Assembly (NCBI GenBank): GCA_963773835.1
Contig: CAVZCQ010000004.1
Coordinates: 682,001 to 746,000 of the forward strand
Direction: 5' to 3'
Length of the DNA stretch: 64,000 nt
From: JOPF136 sp963773835
GTDB taxonomy: Bacteria; Acidobacteriota; Terriglobia; Acidiferrales; UBA7541
The notes beneath the pieces are model-generated. The model saw only the letters and a list, made by a program, of their open reading frames with translations, was not told the DNA's origin and searched no databases. A program made the translations under genes and the position numbers. Shown piece after piece: positions 26,990-35,005 of the stretch; positions within the stretch are counted from its first letter, which is position 1, and each line of letters opens with the position of its first letter.

Positions 26990-27000
26990 CGCCCGCTCCA
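26979..27000 (+). other. attR: displaced copy of the tRNA-Gly 3' end
   Basis: 22 bases identical to 22575-22596, ending in GCCCGCTCCA, with no tRNA 5' half before them. The match starts and stops sharply (the flanking bases differ), as expected for an integration core site. Confidence 0.75.
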
Positions 27001-27045
27001 AAAATCGTCCTATCCAACGGGCCGATCCTGGCATCAAGGATATTC

Positions 27046-27432
27046 ATGCACGAGATTTACCTGCCCTATGCGGATTACGCGCTGCTCTGCCTGCGGCTGA
27101 TGCTCGCCGCGATTTTCGGGACCAGCGGCTGGAGTCATTTGCGCAACCCGGAGGCGCGAAGCAAGAGCATCGAGATGAGCAAGCCGTTCACGATCTTCTT
27201 GGGCGCTGCAGAACTGCTCGGCGCACTCGGCATTACTATCGGTGTGCTGGCGAGCTGGGCCTCGCTGGGGCTGGTCCTGGTGATGTTCGGAGCGATTTAT
27301 AAGAAGGCGTTTGTGTGGAAGACAGGTTTCTGGGGCCAGGGGAGCCAGGGCTGGCATTACGACCTGGTGATGATCGTGATGAACTTGGTCGTGTTAACGG
27401 TAGGCCCGGGGAAGTTCGTGTTGTTCCGCTAA
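27046..27432 (+). CDS. DoxX-like integral membrane protein
   Basis: A 128-residue protein with four hydrophobic helices (about 8-27, 48-66, 70-88, 103-122). The sequence LRLMLAAIFGTSGWSHLRNP and the spacing of helices fit the DoxX/MauE-like family. Members are linked to thiosulfate or quinol redox chemistry and to methylamine dehydrogenase maturation, but most have no assigned function. It begins just outside the island, 46 bases after the right attachment site, with AAGGAT before the ATG. Confidence 0.8.
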   Translation: MHEIYLPYADYALLCLRLMLAAIFGTSGWSHLRNPEARSKSIEMSKPFTIFLGAAELLGALGITIGVLASWASLGLVLVMFGAIYKKAFVWKTGFWGQGSQGWHYDLVMIVMNLVVLTVGPGKFVLFR

Positions 27433-27485
27433 ATCACCGCGCCGCAGACCCTGCGGGGCCGAGTCTGCGACGCGCTCTCACAATC

Positions 27486-28196
27486 TTAGTCCGCGGCTGA
27501 GGTCCCGAAGCGCTGCGGCGGGGCTCCGGCGCGGGCGGCGCGGCGAACATAGTAAACATAGGCCAGGACCACGGCGGGAAGCAGCACCAGAGCTCCTCGC
27601 CACGCCATGGGCGCGGAATAGGCGCCGCTGACGAGGCCGGCAAAGATGATCCCGCCCATGAAGTGGCGGAAAACCCACTCGTAGCAACGCAGGGTGACCT
27701 GGCGGAGGGGTTGCCGCTCGACCAGGCCGATCACAATCGAAACCAGCGCGGAATTGAGCGGGAAGTAGAGGCTCCCGGCCAGCAGCACAAAGGGCGCGGA
27801 GGATTCGCCGGGATGGGCGCCGAGGAATAGATGGGAGAATTTGTAGGCCACCGCTGCGCTCACCACCAGAGTCGCTGCGCTGAAGGCCACCTGCACCAGG
27901 CGAAGCCGCTTTGCCGGGGCCCACATGCACTGCACCAATGCTGCGACTAGGCTGATGACGACGACCTCGGAGAAACCGCACGCGGCCATGGCCAGCAGAA
28001 GGAAAACGAAATTGGGAGAGATGGTGCCTTCCAGTCCGGGGATGCGAACTTTCAGGGTTGAGGCCAGTGCCGCCAGTCCGAGGTAGATGGCAAACTGGGG
28101 GAGGCCGGTTGAGGACCAGGAACGGGCCGCGAAGGCCAGGACCGCGGCTCCGGATAGGAGGACCAGGGCGATGTAGGTTTTGGCTGTGTTTGTCAT
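27486..28196 (-). CDS. Polytopic membrane protein related to the sensor domain of the HD-GYP protein
   Basis: A 236-residue protein with about eight hydrophobic helices and no soluble output domain. Its central sequence (STLKVRIPGLEGTISPNFVF, then VVVISLVAALVQCMWAPAKR and LRLVQVAFSAATLVVSAAV) aligns with the membrane domain of the diguanylate cyclase/phosphodiesterase protein encoded at 30694 (FKVRLPGIQATMSANFLF, GCLGGLAQMMWQ, PIQLLFTFANLAISVTAA). The start at 28196 has GAGGAGC at good spacing; the longer frame runs into the antisense of the protease repeats. It follows the subtilase gene by 34 bases on the same strand, so the two are probably one transcript. A sensing or membrane scaffold role is inference. 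Confidence 0.75.
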   Translation of the reverse strand: MTNTAKTYIALVLLSGAAVLAFAARSWSSTGLPQFAIYLGLAALASTLKVRIPGLEGTISPNFVFLLLAMAACGFSEVVVISLVAALVQCMWAPAKRLRLVQVAFSAATLVVSAAVAYKFSHLFLGAHPGESSAPFVLLAGSLYFPLNSALVSIVIGLVERQPLRQVTLRCYEWVFRHFMGGIIFAGLVSGAYSAPMAWRGALVLLPAVVLAYVYYVRRAARAGAPPQRFGTSAAD

Positions 28197-28230
28197 TGGC
28201 TCAGCTCCTCGTTCGTTCCCTTGAGCTGGC

Positions 28231-30330
28231 CTACTGGGCACTGTCGCCCCAAACGACAGAATTGCCCCAAACGACGGAGTTGCCCCACACAACCGAATTA
28301 CCCCAGACGACCGAATTGCCCCAGACGACACTGAAGGCCTGGGTTGAGGAGTTACCCCAAACCACGGAGTTGCCCCACACCACGGAATTGCCCGAGGAGT
28401 CGGTTCCCGAAAGGACCGAATTGCCCCAGACGACGGAATTGCCCCACACGACGGAGTTATTCCAAACCGAACCCGGCGCGCTCGTGATGGAAATGGCGCC
28501 CGAATTGGGATCGAGAATGGCTGTGGGCGACATGGCACTGCCGACGGCAGCCGGAGCGACGTCGGTGCTGTTCAAAGCGGCCTCGATGTCCAGGGCCCCG
28601 GCGCCGATCGTGAAGATGTCCTGCTGGATCGAGAACACCGTTGCGGTGCCCAGATCAACAGCCGTGGTCGTTGGGGAGAAGCCTTTCCATGCCGTCTTCA
28701 TCAGCCGGGCCTTCACCTGGTCAGGCGTGAGCGTGGGATTCTTCTGGAGCAGAAGAGCCACCGCTCCGCTGACGACCGGCGTGGCCATGCTGGTGCCGCT
28801 GAGGGTCATGTAACGTGCCGGGCCGTAGTTGGAATTGCAGATGGTGCCTGTGGGATCACAGGGATAGACGGAGATGGAATGTGCGGCGGCCAGCGCATTG
28901 TTCGGAGCCCTTAGCGAAACCACGTGATTGCCGGGGGCCACCAGATCGGGCTTCACGAGGTGGTCGATGCCGGTCGGCCCCTTGGAGCTGTAGCTCGCCA
29001 TCGTTTGCGAGGTCTGATTTCCCGTGCCATGCGTATTGGAGGCGCCCACCGTAATCACGTAGGGGTCATTTCCCGGGGCGCCGATGGTGGCGTAACCGTT
29101 GCTGCCGAACGAGTTGTCCTCGCCGTCGTTGCCGGCGGAGACGACCACGACGATTCCGGACTGCCACGCGGCTTCCACGGCTTGGCACAGTGGATCCTGC
29201 GTGTAGCTTTCGTAGACCGCGCGTCCCAGCGAAAGATTGATCACCCGGATGTTGTACGTGGTCTTGAGCGCGATGGCCTGCTGGATGGCGGCGATGATCG
29301 TGCTGTCGGTGGCCGAGCCGTTCCCGTCGAGGACACGGAGGGCGATGATGTTGGCCTCCGGCGCCATGCCGAGGTACACGCCGGGAAAGGTGCTCGTAGT
29401 CGAATCGTAGGCGTTTCCGGAGATGATGCCGGAAACGTGAGTGCCGTGGCCGTAGGCGTCCGTGGTGCTGGTGTCGCCGGGGACGAAGCTCTGGCTGTAG
29501 ACGACGCGCGAAGGCGCCTGGTTTCCGTCCGAGTTCAGGTCGTCCCGCGGAGTCACGCCGCTATCGATAACTGCGATGCCGATCCCTGCGCCGTTCCAGC
29601 CGGAGGAATGGGCGAAGTCACCATTCACAGCGGTAATCACGTGGTTCAGCGCGCCCTTCACTTGCCGGTTCGGGGAGATATAGGTGACGTTGCCCTGTGA
29701 AGCTAGCGTGGCGAGGTTCGCGCCGGTGGTGGTCACCAATTGGGCGTGGATCAGGGGCAGCTCAGCCTTCGCCGTCGCTCCGAGCGATGCCACATCCGAA
29801 GTAGCCGACGCCTTGCTGTACTGGACGATCACGTCCACGGGCGCCTTCGGGTCCAGTCCTTTGAGGTCGGGGGCCATTTTTGCCGCGACCAGCGCTGCGG
29901 TGTCAGATCCAGTGGAAGACGGCGATGCTGAGGGCGAAGGGGTATCAGAGGCCGCGGGATGATCCTGCTTCGGGGAGGCGGACTTCACAGTGCGGCCGCC
30001 GTTGGAATTCCCGGCTGATGCAGAAAGCGCACGAGGGTCCTGGTTCACAGCCCTGCGCGAGAAAGGATTCAGGTTGGCGACGTGTCCGAGCGCGGTTCCG
30101 AGAAGGGATTTTTCGCGGGTGGCTTGGGCGCTGCTCTGGGCTCCCTGCGCATGCGGTGACTGCGCCTGTGCTGCAGCGTGAGGAGCAGCAGTGCCGCGCT
30201 GGGTGCCCGGCTGCTGGCCCGTGATTCCCCAATAACCAGCCACCAGGGACATTACGATTACACATCCCCACGTGGTGGTTTTGAGCAGGCCGCCTCGGTT
30301 CTTGTAGCCGCCGTTCTCGGTGCCGTCCAT
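28231..30330 (-). CDS. Exported S8 family subtilisin-like serine protease with SVVWG repeats
   Basis: A 699-residue subtilase. Residues 18-36 form a membrane or signal helix (TTWGCVIVMSLVAGYWGI), followed by a disordered stretch to about 140 and an inhibitor-type prodomain (VDVIVQYSKAS...). The catalytic triad is visible: Asp in GIAVIDSGV, His in GHGTHVSGII and Ser in LSGTSMATPVVSGAVALL. The C-terminus is a run of nine SVVWG units, mostly as the hexapeptide NSVVWG (roughly 615-695), with one NSVLSG variant and a short spacer. The start at 30330 (MDGTEN) lies 9 bases after AGGAG; an ATG 9 bases earlier abuts the ribosome site. It is probably secreted or surface-held and degrades external proteins. 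Confidence 0.92.
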   Translation of the reverse strand: MDGTENGGYKNRGGLLKTTTWGCVIVMSLVAGYWGITGQQPGTQRGTAAPHAAAQAQSPHAQGAQSSAQATREKSLLGTALGHVANLNPFSRRAVNQDPRALSASAGNSNGGRTVKSASPKQDHPAASDTPSPSASPSSTGSDTAALVAAKMAPDLKGLDPKAPVDVIVQYSKASATSDVASLGATAKAELPLIHAQLVTTTGANLATLASQGNVTYISPNRQVKGALNHVITAVNGDFAHSSGWNGAGIGIAVIDSGVTPRDDLNSDGNQAPSRVVYSQSFVPGDTSTTDAYGHGTHVSGIISGNAYDSTTSTFPGVYLGMAPEANIIALRVLDGNGSATDSTIIAAIQQAIALKTTYNIRVINLSLGRAVYESYTQDPLCQAVEAAWQSGIVVVVSAGNDGEDNSFGSNGYATIGAPGNDPYVITVGASNTHGTGNQTSQTMASYSSKGPTGIDHLVKPDLVAPGNHVVSLRAPNNALAAAHSISVYPCDPTGTICNSNYGPARYMTLSGTSMATPVVSGAVALLLQKNPTLTPDQVKARLMKTAWKGFSPTTTAVDLGTATVFSIQQDIFTIGAGALDIEAALNSTDVAPAAVGSAMSPTAILDPNSGAISITSAPGSVWNNSVVWGNSVVWGNSVLSGTDSSGNSVVWGNSVVWGNSSTQAFSVVWGNSVVWGNSVVWGNSVVWGNSVVWGDSAQ

Positions 30331-30693
30331 GGTTGACATCTCCTGGGTTCGCCGAGGGTCTGCGGCCACTCGTTAAAGACTGCCGAATTCCTAAGTGGCA
30401 CAGTTATAGAAAATGGGAGAAACAGCGTCTATGGTACGGGTGGCTGATTCTGGCTAGTACATTCGTTCATCCGGTTTTTCCCGGCTGAGTGGAAGAGAAG
30501 AAGGATAGGCGGTTGCGCGGCCGCGGAGAGCCGGACGCTCGACCATCGGTCGCCCAAAACTTCGGGGAAAGGCCGCAGATTGTACTAATTAGGAGAAATC
30601 CACCATCCGTACTATAGGAAGGGGCCCTCTCACCCGGCACGCTAGGCGCTACAGGGAGCAAAGCCCGGGCTCAGCTCCTCCCTGGGGAGTGAA
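30331..30693. other. Divergent control region between the protease and c-di-GMP/ABC units
   Basis: 363 bases with no gene. It must hold promoters for both directions. A candidate for the protease is listed separately. For the rightward unit no good -35/-10 pair was found; TACTAT at 30610-30615 is a possible -10. The stretch GGGAGCAAAGCC (30654-30665) recalls part of a GEMM-I riboswitch, but the rest of that fold is absent. Confidence 0.5.
30403..30431 (-). promoter_or_regulatory. Possible sigma-70 promoter for the subtilase gene
   Basis: On the minus strand TAGACG (30431-30426) is followed after 17 bases by TATAAC (30408-30403). Four of six and five of six positions match consensus. The leader would be about 65 bases. 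Other AT-rich stretches nearby could also serve. Confidence 0.35.
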
Positions 30694-33336
30694 ATGCTAC
30701 AAGGGTCCCACGCTGGTGATCCGGTTCTAATGGAGGGTGTTGGTGTGTCACTCCGGGACAGATCTAACCAGCCGGGTATTGATTGTGCTTCCGCAGAAAA
30801 GTCCAAGGGCCGGCTGCCGAAATGGTGGACTAGTCTCTGGTCCACGCCCGGCAATGAAGGCAGCTTCCTGGGCTGGCCGGCAGCCACGTTCATTTCACTG
30901 CAGCTTCTTGTAGGCGTTCCGCTGCTGCCGTACGCGCTGCTCCACTGGCAATCGGAAAACATGCTGCGCTTCGCCTGCTTCCTGGCTGTGGCGCTGGGCG
31001 CGTCGCTGTTCAAGGTGCGCTTGCCGGGAATCCAGGCGACGATGTCCGCGAACTTCCTGTTCATCCTGGTGGGCATCCTGGACCTGTCCTACCCCGAGAC
31101 GCTGTTGATGGGATGCCTGGGTGGATTGGCGCAGATGATGTGGCAGTCAAAGCCGAGGCCGCGGCCGATCCAGTTGCTGTTCACTTTCGCGAATCTGGCC
31201 ATCTCCGTGACCGCGGCGAGCCTGGTGTTCCACAGCATTTGGGCGCGCCGCCTGGGGTTCCAATGGCCGCTGCTGCTGGCAGCGGCTTCGACCACCTATT
31301 TCGCGTTCAATACCATGTCCGTCTCCGGCGTCATCGCGGCCACGGGGCGCCGTAACCCGATCCTGGTGTGGAAGGAATGCTACCTCTGGTCCTTCCCCTA
31401 TTACATGTTCGGGGCGCTGATTGCGGGCTGCGTCAGCATCATGGACCGGCTGTTCGGCTGGCAGGTGGCCATCCTGGTGCTCCCGGTAGTTTATTGGATG
31501 TATCGATCTTACCGGATGTACCTGGACCGGTTGGAAGCGGAAAAGAAGCACACGGAAGAGATTGCCGACCTGCACCTGCGGACCATCGAAGCGCTCTCGC
31601 TGGCCATCGAGGCCAAGGACCATAACACGCACGCGCACCTGCGGCGCGTGCAAACCTACGCCCTGCAAATCGGAAAGGACCTGGGGCTCAGCGACTCCGA
31701 GCTGAACGCCATCCGCGCGGCGGCCATGCTGCACGACATCGGGAAGCTGGCCGTGCCCGAGCAGATCCTCTCCAAGCCGGGGCGGCTGACACCGGAAGAA
31801 TTCGACAAGATGAAGATTCATCCCGTGGTGGGCGCGGAGATTCTGGACCGCGTGCACTTCCCCTATCCGGTGGTCCCGATCGTGCGCTCGCACCATGAAA
31901 AGTGGGACGGCAGCGGCTACCCGGACGGACTGAAGGGGGAAGGAATTCCCATCGGCGCGAGAATACTTTCGGCGGTGGATTGCTTCGACGCACTGACCTC
32001 GGAGCGGCCCTACCGCAGGGCCATCTCGCCCGAGGAAGCGATGACGTACCTGAAGGCGGAAGACGGGCGAAGCTTCGACCCGCGCGTGGTCAAACGGATG
32101 GAACATCGTTATCGCGAACTGGAAGAGACGGTGCACGGTTCGACCAACGGGAAGAGCGTTTTTGATGTTGTCTCCAAGGTAGAGAAGGGCGCGGCGCCTT
32201 CCGCCGGCTTCGCGGAGTTGCCCAACGACGCGGAAGTGCGCGCCGCTTCCTTTTTGGCCTCGATTGTATCCGCGCGGCAGGAGGCCCAGCTTCTGTTCGA
32301 GCTGGCCCAGACGCTGGGCAATTCCCTGAGTCTGCGCGAGACTTTCTCCGTGCTGGCCGTGCGCCTGAAGCAGATTGTCCCCTACGATTCCATCGTCTTT
32401 TACGTGTGCCAGGGCGAAAAGCTGGTTCCCAAATACCTCCACGGCGTGGATTTCGACCTGTTCAGCCACCTGGAAGTTCCGCTGGGCCAGGGCATCGCGG
32501 GCTGGGTGGCGGTGACGGAAAGGCCGATCATCAACGGCAATCCTGCGGCGGAAACACAGCACCTGAACGATCCGAAAAGAGTTTCCGTGCTGCAGTCCGC
32601 GCTGTCGATTCCGCTACGCGGACGCGAGGGGGTGGCGGGAGTGCTCTCCCTATACCTGCGCGAGAAAAACGGATTCACCAAGGATCAGTTGCGGCTGCTT
32701 CTGGCCACCAGCTCCAAGCTCGGCCTGTCTGTGGAGAACGCGCTGCAGTACGAGAAAGCCCAGGACACCGCGAGCACCGACTATTTGACCGGGCTGCCCA
32801 ATGCGCGCTCCATCTGCGTGCACATGGAGCGGGAGATCTCCCGCTCGCGGCGCGCGGGACATTCCCTCGCGGTCCTGCTGTGCGACCTGAACGGCTTCAA
32901 GCGGGTGAACGACAGCTTCGGGCACCTCACGGGCAACAAACTGCTCCAGGCAATTGCCGCGAGCCTGAAGAGCGCCTGCCGCGAATACGACCAGGTAGGC
33001 CGGCTGGGCGGCGACGAGTTTGTTTTTGTACTTCCGGAGATGACGGCGAGCACGGTGAAGGAGTTGCAGCGGCGCCTGGAGCAAGCGGTGGTGGAATCCG
33101 GCATCAAGCTCTGCCATCACAAAATGGTCACGGCCAGCATCGGATGCGCATTTCACCCTGAAGACGGCGCCACGGCCGAGGAACTGCTCTCGGAAGCGGA
33201 CCGCAGAATGTACGAAGCGAAAGAACTTTATTACAGTCAGATGGGAGGGGCTCATGCGCCGCGACCGTGGACCATGGATGCGGCGGGCGCCTTCCGTACC
33301 GAGGCCGATGTTCCGGTTAGCGGGTCAGGGCGATGA
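30694..33336 (+). CDS. Membrane c-di-GMP turnover protein: 7TM-like sensor, HD-GYP, GAF, GGDEF
   Basis: An 880-residue signalling protein. Membrane helices span about 62-275; a short coiled linker leads to an HD-GYP phosphodiesterase domain (290-470) with HDIGK (347-351) and HHEKWDGSGYP (400-410) intact. A GAF domain follows (about 525-690, LAQTLGNSLSLRETFSVLAV, IAGWVAVTERPIINGN). The C-terminal GGDEF domain has DYLTGLPNAR and an intact GGDEF (772-776), with REYD five residues before it, which fits the RxxD inhibitory site. So it could both make and degrade c-di-GMP. The start has GGGGAG at 6 bases. The stop overlaps the next gene as ATGA, tying it to the peptide transporter. Which activity dominates cannot be told. 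Confidence 0.93.
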   Translation: MLQGSHAGDPVLMEGVGVSLRDRSNQPGIDCASAEKSKGRLPKWWTSLWSTPGNEGSFLGWPAATFISLQLLVGVPLLPYALLHWQSENMLRFACFLAVALGASLFKVRLPGIQATMSANFLFILVGILDLSYPETLLMGCLGGLAQMMWQSKPRPRPIQLLFTFANLAISVTAASLVFHSIWARRLGFQWPLLLAAASTTYFAFNTMSVSGVIAATGRRNPILVWKECYLWSFPYYMFGALIAGCVSIMDRLFGWQVAILVLPVVYWMYRSYRMYLDRLEAEKKHTEEIADLHLRTIEALSLAIEAKDHNTHAHLRRVQTYALQIGKDLGLSDSELNAIRAAAMLHDIGKLAVPEQILSKPGRLTPEEFDKMKIHPVVGAEILDRVHFPYPVVPIVRSHHEKWDGSGYPDGLKGEGIPIGARILSAVDCFDALTSERPYRRAISPEEAMTYLKAEDGRSFDPRVVKRMEHRYRELEETVHGSTNGKSVFDVVSKVEKGAAPSAGFAELPNDAEVRAASFLASIVSARQEAQLLFELAQTLGNSLSLRETFSVLAVRLKQIVPYDSIVFYVCQGEKLVPKYLHGVDFDLFSHLEVPLGQGIAGWVAVTERPIINGNPAAETQHLNDPKRVSVLQSALSIPLRGREGVAGVLSLYLREKNGFTKDQLRLLLATSSKLGLSVENALQYEKAQDTASTDYLTGLPNARSICVHMEREISRSRRAGHSLAVLLCDLNGFKRVNDSFGHLTGNKLLQAIAASLKSACREYDQVGRLGGDEFVFVLPEMTASTVKELQRRLEQAVVESGIKLCHHKMVTASIGCAFHPEDGATAEELLSEADRRMYEAKELYYSQMGGAHAPRPWTMDAAGAFRTEADVPVSGSGR

Positions 33337-34193
33337 CCGGATGGATTGCAAAGATCGGCCGGCGGCTGCTGTGGCTTGCTGTTCTGTCGCTGGTGGGCGG
33401 GTTGCTGGGCGCCACGTTGGTGCGGTACGCGCCCGGATATGGAATGGATGAACGCGAACTGGACCCGCGCCTGTCGCAGGCCAGCCGCTCAGCACTGCAA
33501 AACGAACACCGGTTGCATTCGGGTCTTCTGTCCTATTACGCCACCTATCTGGTACGGGCGGCGCATGGCGACTTCGGCCGCTCGGAATGGCTGGGCCAGC
33601 CCATTGCCGGCCTTATGAAGGAGCGATTCCCACTGACGATTCGCTCCGTGATGCTGGGAGTGCTGACGGCGTGGGCTGCCGCGATTTGTCTCGCGCTCGC
33701 TGCGCTGTATTCGCGGGGCTGGTTGCTGGACCTCACGGGAACGCTGGCCAGCGGATTTCTGATCGCGCTGCCGGCTGCGGTGGTGGCGGTCGCGGCCATG
33801 TATCTTCGCGCTCCCGTCTTCGTGGCCATTGGCGCGGTCACTTTCCCCAAAGTTTACCGTTATCTGCGGAACCTGCTGGTTCACGCCTACGAGCAGCCCT
33901 ACGTGCTGGCGGCGCGCGCGCGGGGCATCGGCCCTGCGGGGCTCCTTTTCCGGCATGTCCTGCGGCTGGTTGCGTCACCGGTGGCTGCACTGTTGGGCGT
34001 ATCCATCAGCCTGGCATTCGGCGCGGCAATTCCCATGGAAGCGCTGTGCGACTCGCCCGGAGTCGGCCAGTTGGCGTGGCTGGCGGCGCTGAATCGTGAT
34101 TTGCCCCTGATCATGAATTTGACGCTGGTGATCACGCTGATCACCGTCGCGGCAAATTCCGCCGCGGACCTCCTGAATGGCGGGGCGCAGTGA
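33333..34193 (+). CDS. Oligopeptide ABC transporter permease (DppB/OppB type)
   Basis: A 286-residue inner-membrane permease with an N-terminal helix (9-28), a periplasmic loop, then five helices. The DppB-like features are the early RYAPGYGMDE segment and the cytoplasmic EAA-type loop VLAARARGIGPAGLLFRHVL that docks on the ATPase. It is slightly shorter than typical DppB (about 310-340). Its ATG overlaps the stop of the c-di-GMP gene, and its own stop overlaps the next start, so translation is coupled along the operon. Partner proteins follow immediately. Confidence 0.88.
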   Translation: MTGWIAKIGRRLLWLAVLSLVGGLLGATLVRYAPGYGMDERELDPRLSQASRSALQNEHRLHSGLLSYYATYLVRAAHGDFGRSEWLGQPIAGLMKERFPLTIRSVMLGVLTAWAAAICLALAALYSRGWLLDLTGTLASGFLIALPAAVVAVAAMYLRAPVFVAIGAVTFPKVYRYLRNLLVHAYEQPYVLAARARGIGPAGLLFRHVLRLVASPVAALLGVSISLAFGAAIPMEALCDSPGVGQLAWLAALNRDLPLIMNLTLVITLITVAANSAADLLNGGAQ

Positions 34194-35005
34194 CCACGAA
34201 GACCCTCCTGCGGGCCATCTCGGGCGGCATCCTCTGTGCCGTCTTCGCCGCGGGATTATTTGCGGGAAGCCTGACGCATTACTCGTATGCGCTGCAATTC
34301 CGGGCAGTGCCGAATGCGGCGCCCTCCGCGCTGCACCCTTTTGGCACGGACGCGCTGGGGCGTGACCTGCTGGCGCGCCTTCTCTACGGCACACGCGTGT
34401 CGCTTTTGCTCGCGCCGGCCGCGGCCCTGCTGGCTACGCTGATTGCCAGCGTATTCGGCGGAGTCGCAGGCCTGGCGGGTGGATGGAGCGAAAAGGTGAT
34501 CCTCTCGGCGGCAGACCTGTCCATGGCGTTGCCGCTTCTGTTCGTGCTAATCGCCATGCGGGCGCTGCTGCCGTTGGACGTGTCGCCGCTGATTTCCGTG
34601 ATAGCCACATTTCTCATGTTGGGGGCGCTCGGCTGGCCCGCCTCGCTGCGCGTGACCTGGGCTGCGGCACGGAGCCTGCGCAATTCGGATTTCCTGCTGC
34701 TGGCACGGGCGGGCGGATGCGCCCCCGGCAGGATTCTGCTGCGGCAGGTGATGCCCAACCTGCGTCCGGTGCTGTTCGCCCAGTTTTGGATTTCGATACC
34801 GCTGTTCATCCTCACGGAAGCCACGCTGAGCATGCTGGGGCTGGGCGTGATGGAGCCGCTTCCTTCCTGGGGCAATCTGCTGAAAGGGCTCGAGGATTTC
34901 TCCGCCGTGCGTGCCAACCCCTGGATGCTTTCCCCGCTGGTGCTGCTGGTTGTGGTCGTAGTCTGTTTTCAGTTCGTTTTGCCTGCTGAGGGGGAACAGG
35001 CGTGA
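34190..35005 (+). CDS. Oligopeptide ABC transporter permease (DppC/OppC type)
   Basis: A 271-residue second permease. The hallmark DppC segment HPFGTDALGRDLLARLLYGTRVSL sits at about 45-68 (given here as a block), followed by five helices and an EAA loop (FLLLARAGGCAPGRILLRQV). It pairs with the preceding permease to form the channel. Start is GTG at 34190, overlapping the upstream TGA as GTGA. Length is a little below the family average of 280-300. Confidence 0.88.
   Translation: MTTKTLLRAISGGILCAVFAAGLFAGSLTHYSYALQFRAVPNAAPSALHPFGTDALGRDLLARLLYGTRVSLLLAPAAALLATLIASVFGGVAGLAGGWSEKVILSAADLSMALPLLFVLIAMRALLPLDVSPLISVIATFLMLGALGWPASLRVTWAAARSLRNSDFLLLARAGGCAPGRILLRQVMPNLRPVLFAQFWISIPLFILTEATLSMLGLGVMEPLPSWGNLLKGLEDFSAVRANPWMLSPLVLLVVVVVCFQFVLPAEGEQA

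Larger units (their letters stand above)
22597..27000. mobile_element. Small genomic island at tRNA-Gly (integrase lost)
   Basis: About 4.4 kb between the two 22-bp copies. It holds a SUMF1-domain exported protein, a 0.77-kb gap with possible structured RNA, a secreted glycine-rich protein and a toxin remnant cut at the right attachment site. No intact integrase is present; a short minus-strand frame just inside the left end (around 22640-22720, with WAQNGRKTPLVWAQIGG) might be the residue of one, which is a guess. Gene density is lower than in the rest of the window, which fits imported and decaying DNA. Confidence 0.65.

Noticed and set aside
28250..28470. Direct-repeat array resembling a CRISPR
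   Set aside because: Units are 18 bases in phase with the protease frame and encode NSVVWG; no spacers.
30654..30665. GGGAGCAAAGCC, like part of a GEMM-I c-di-GMP riboswitch before a c-di-GMP gene
   Set aside because: The other conserved helix and tetraloop receptor of that fold are missing and the start codon follows too closely.
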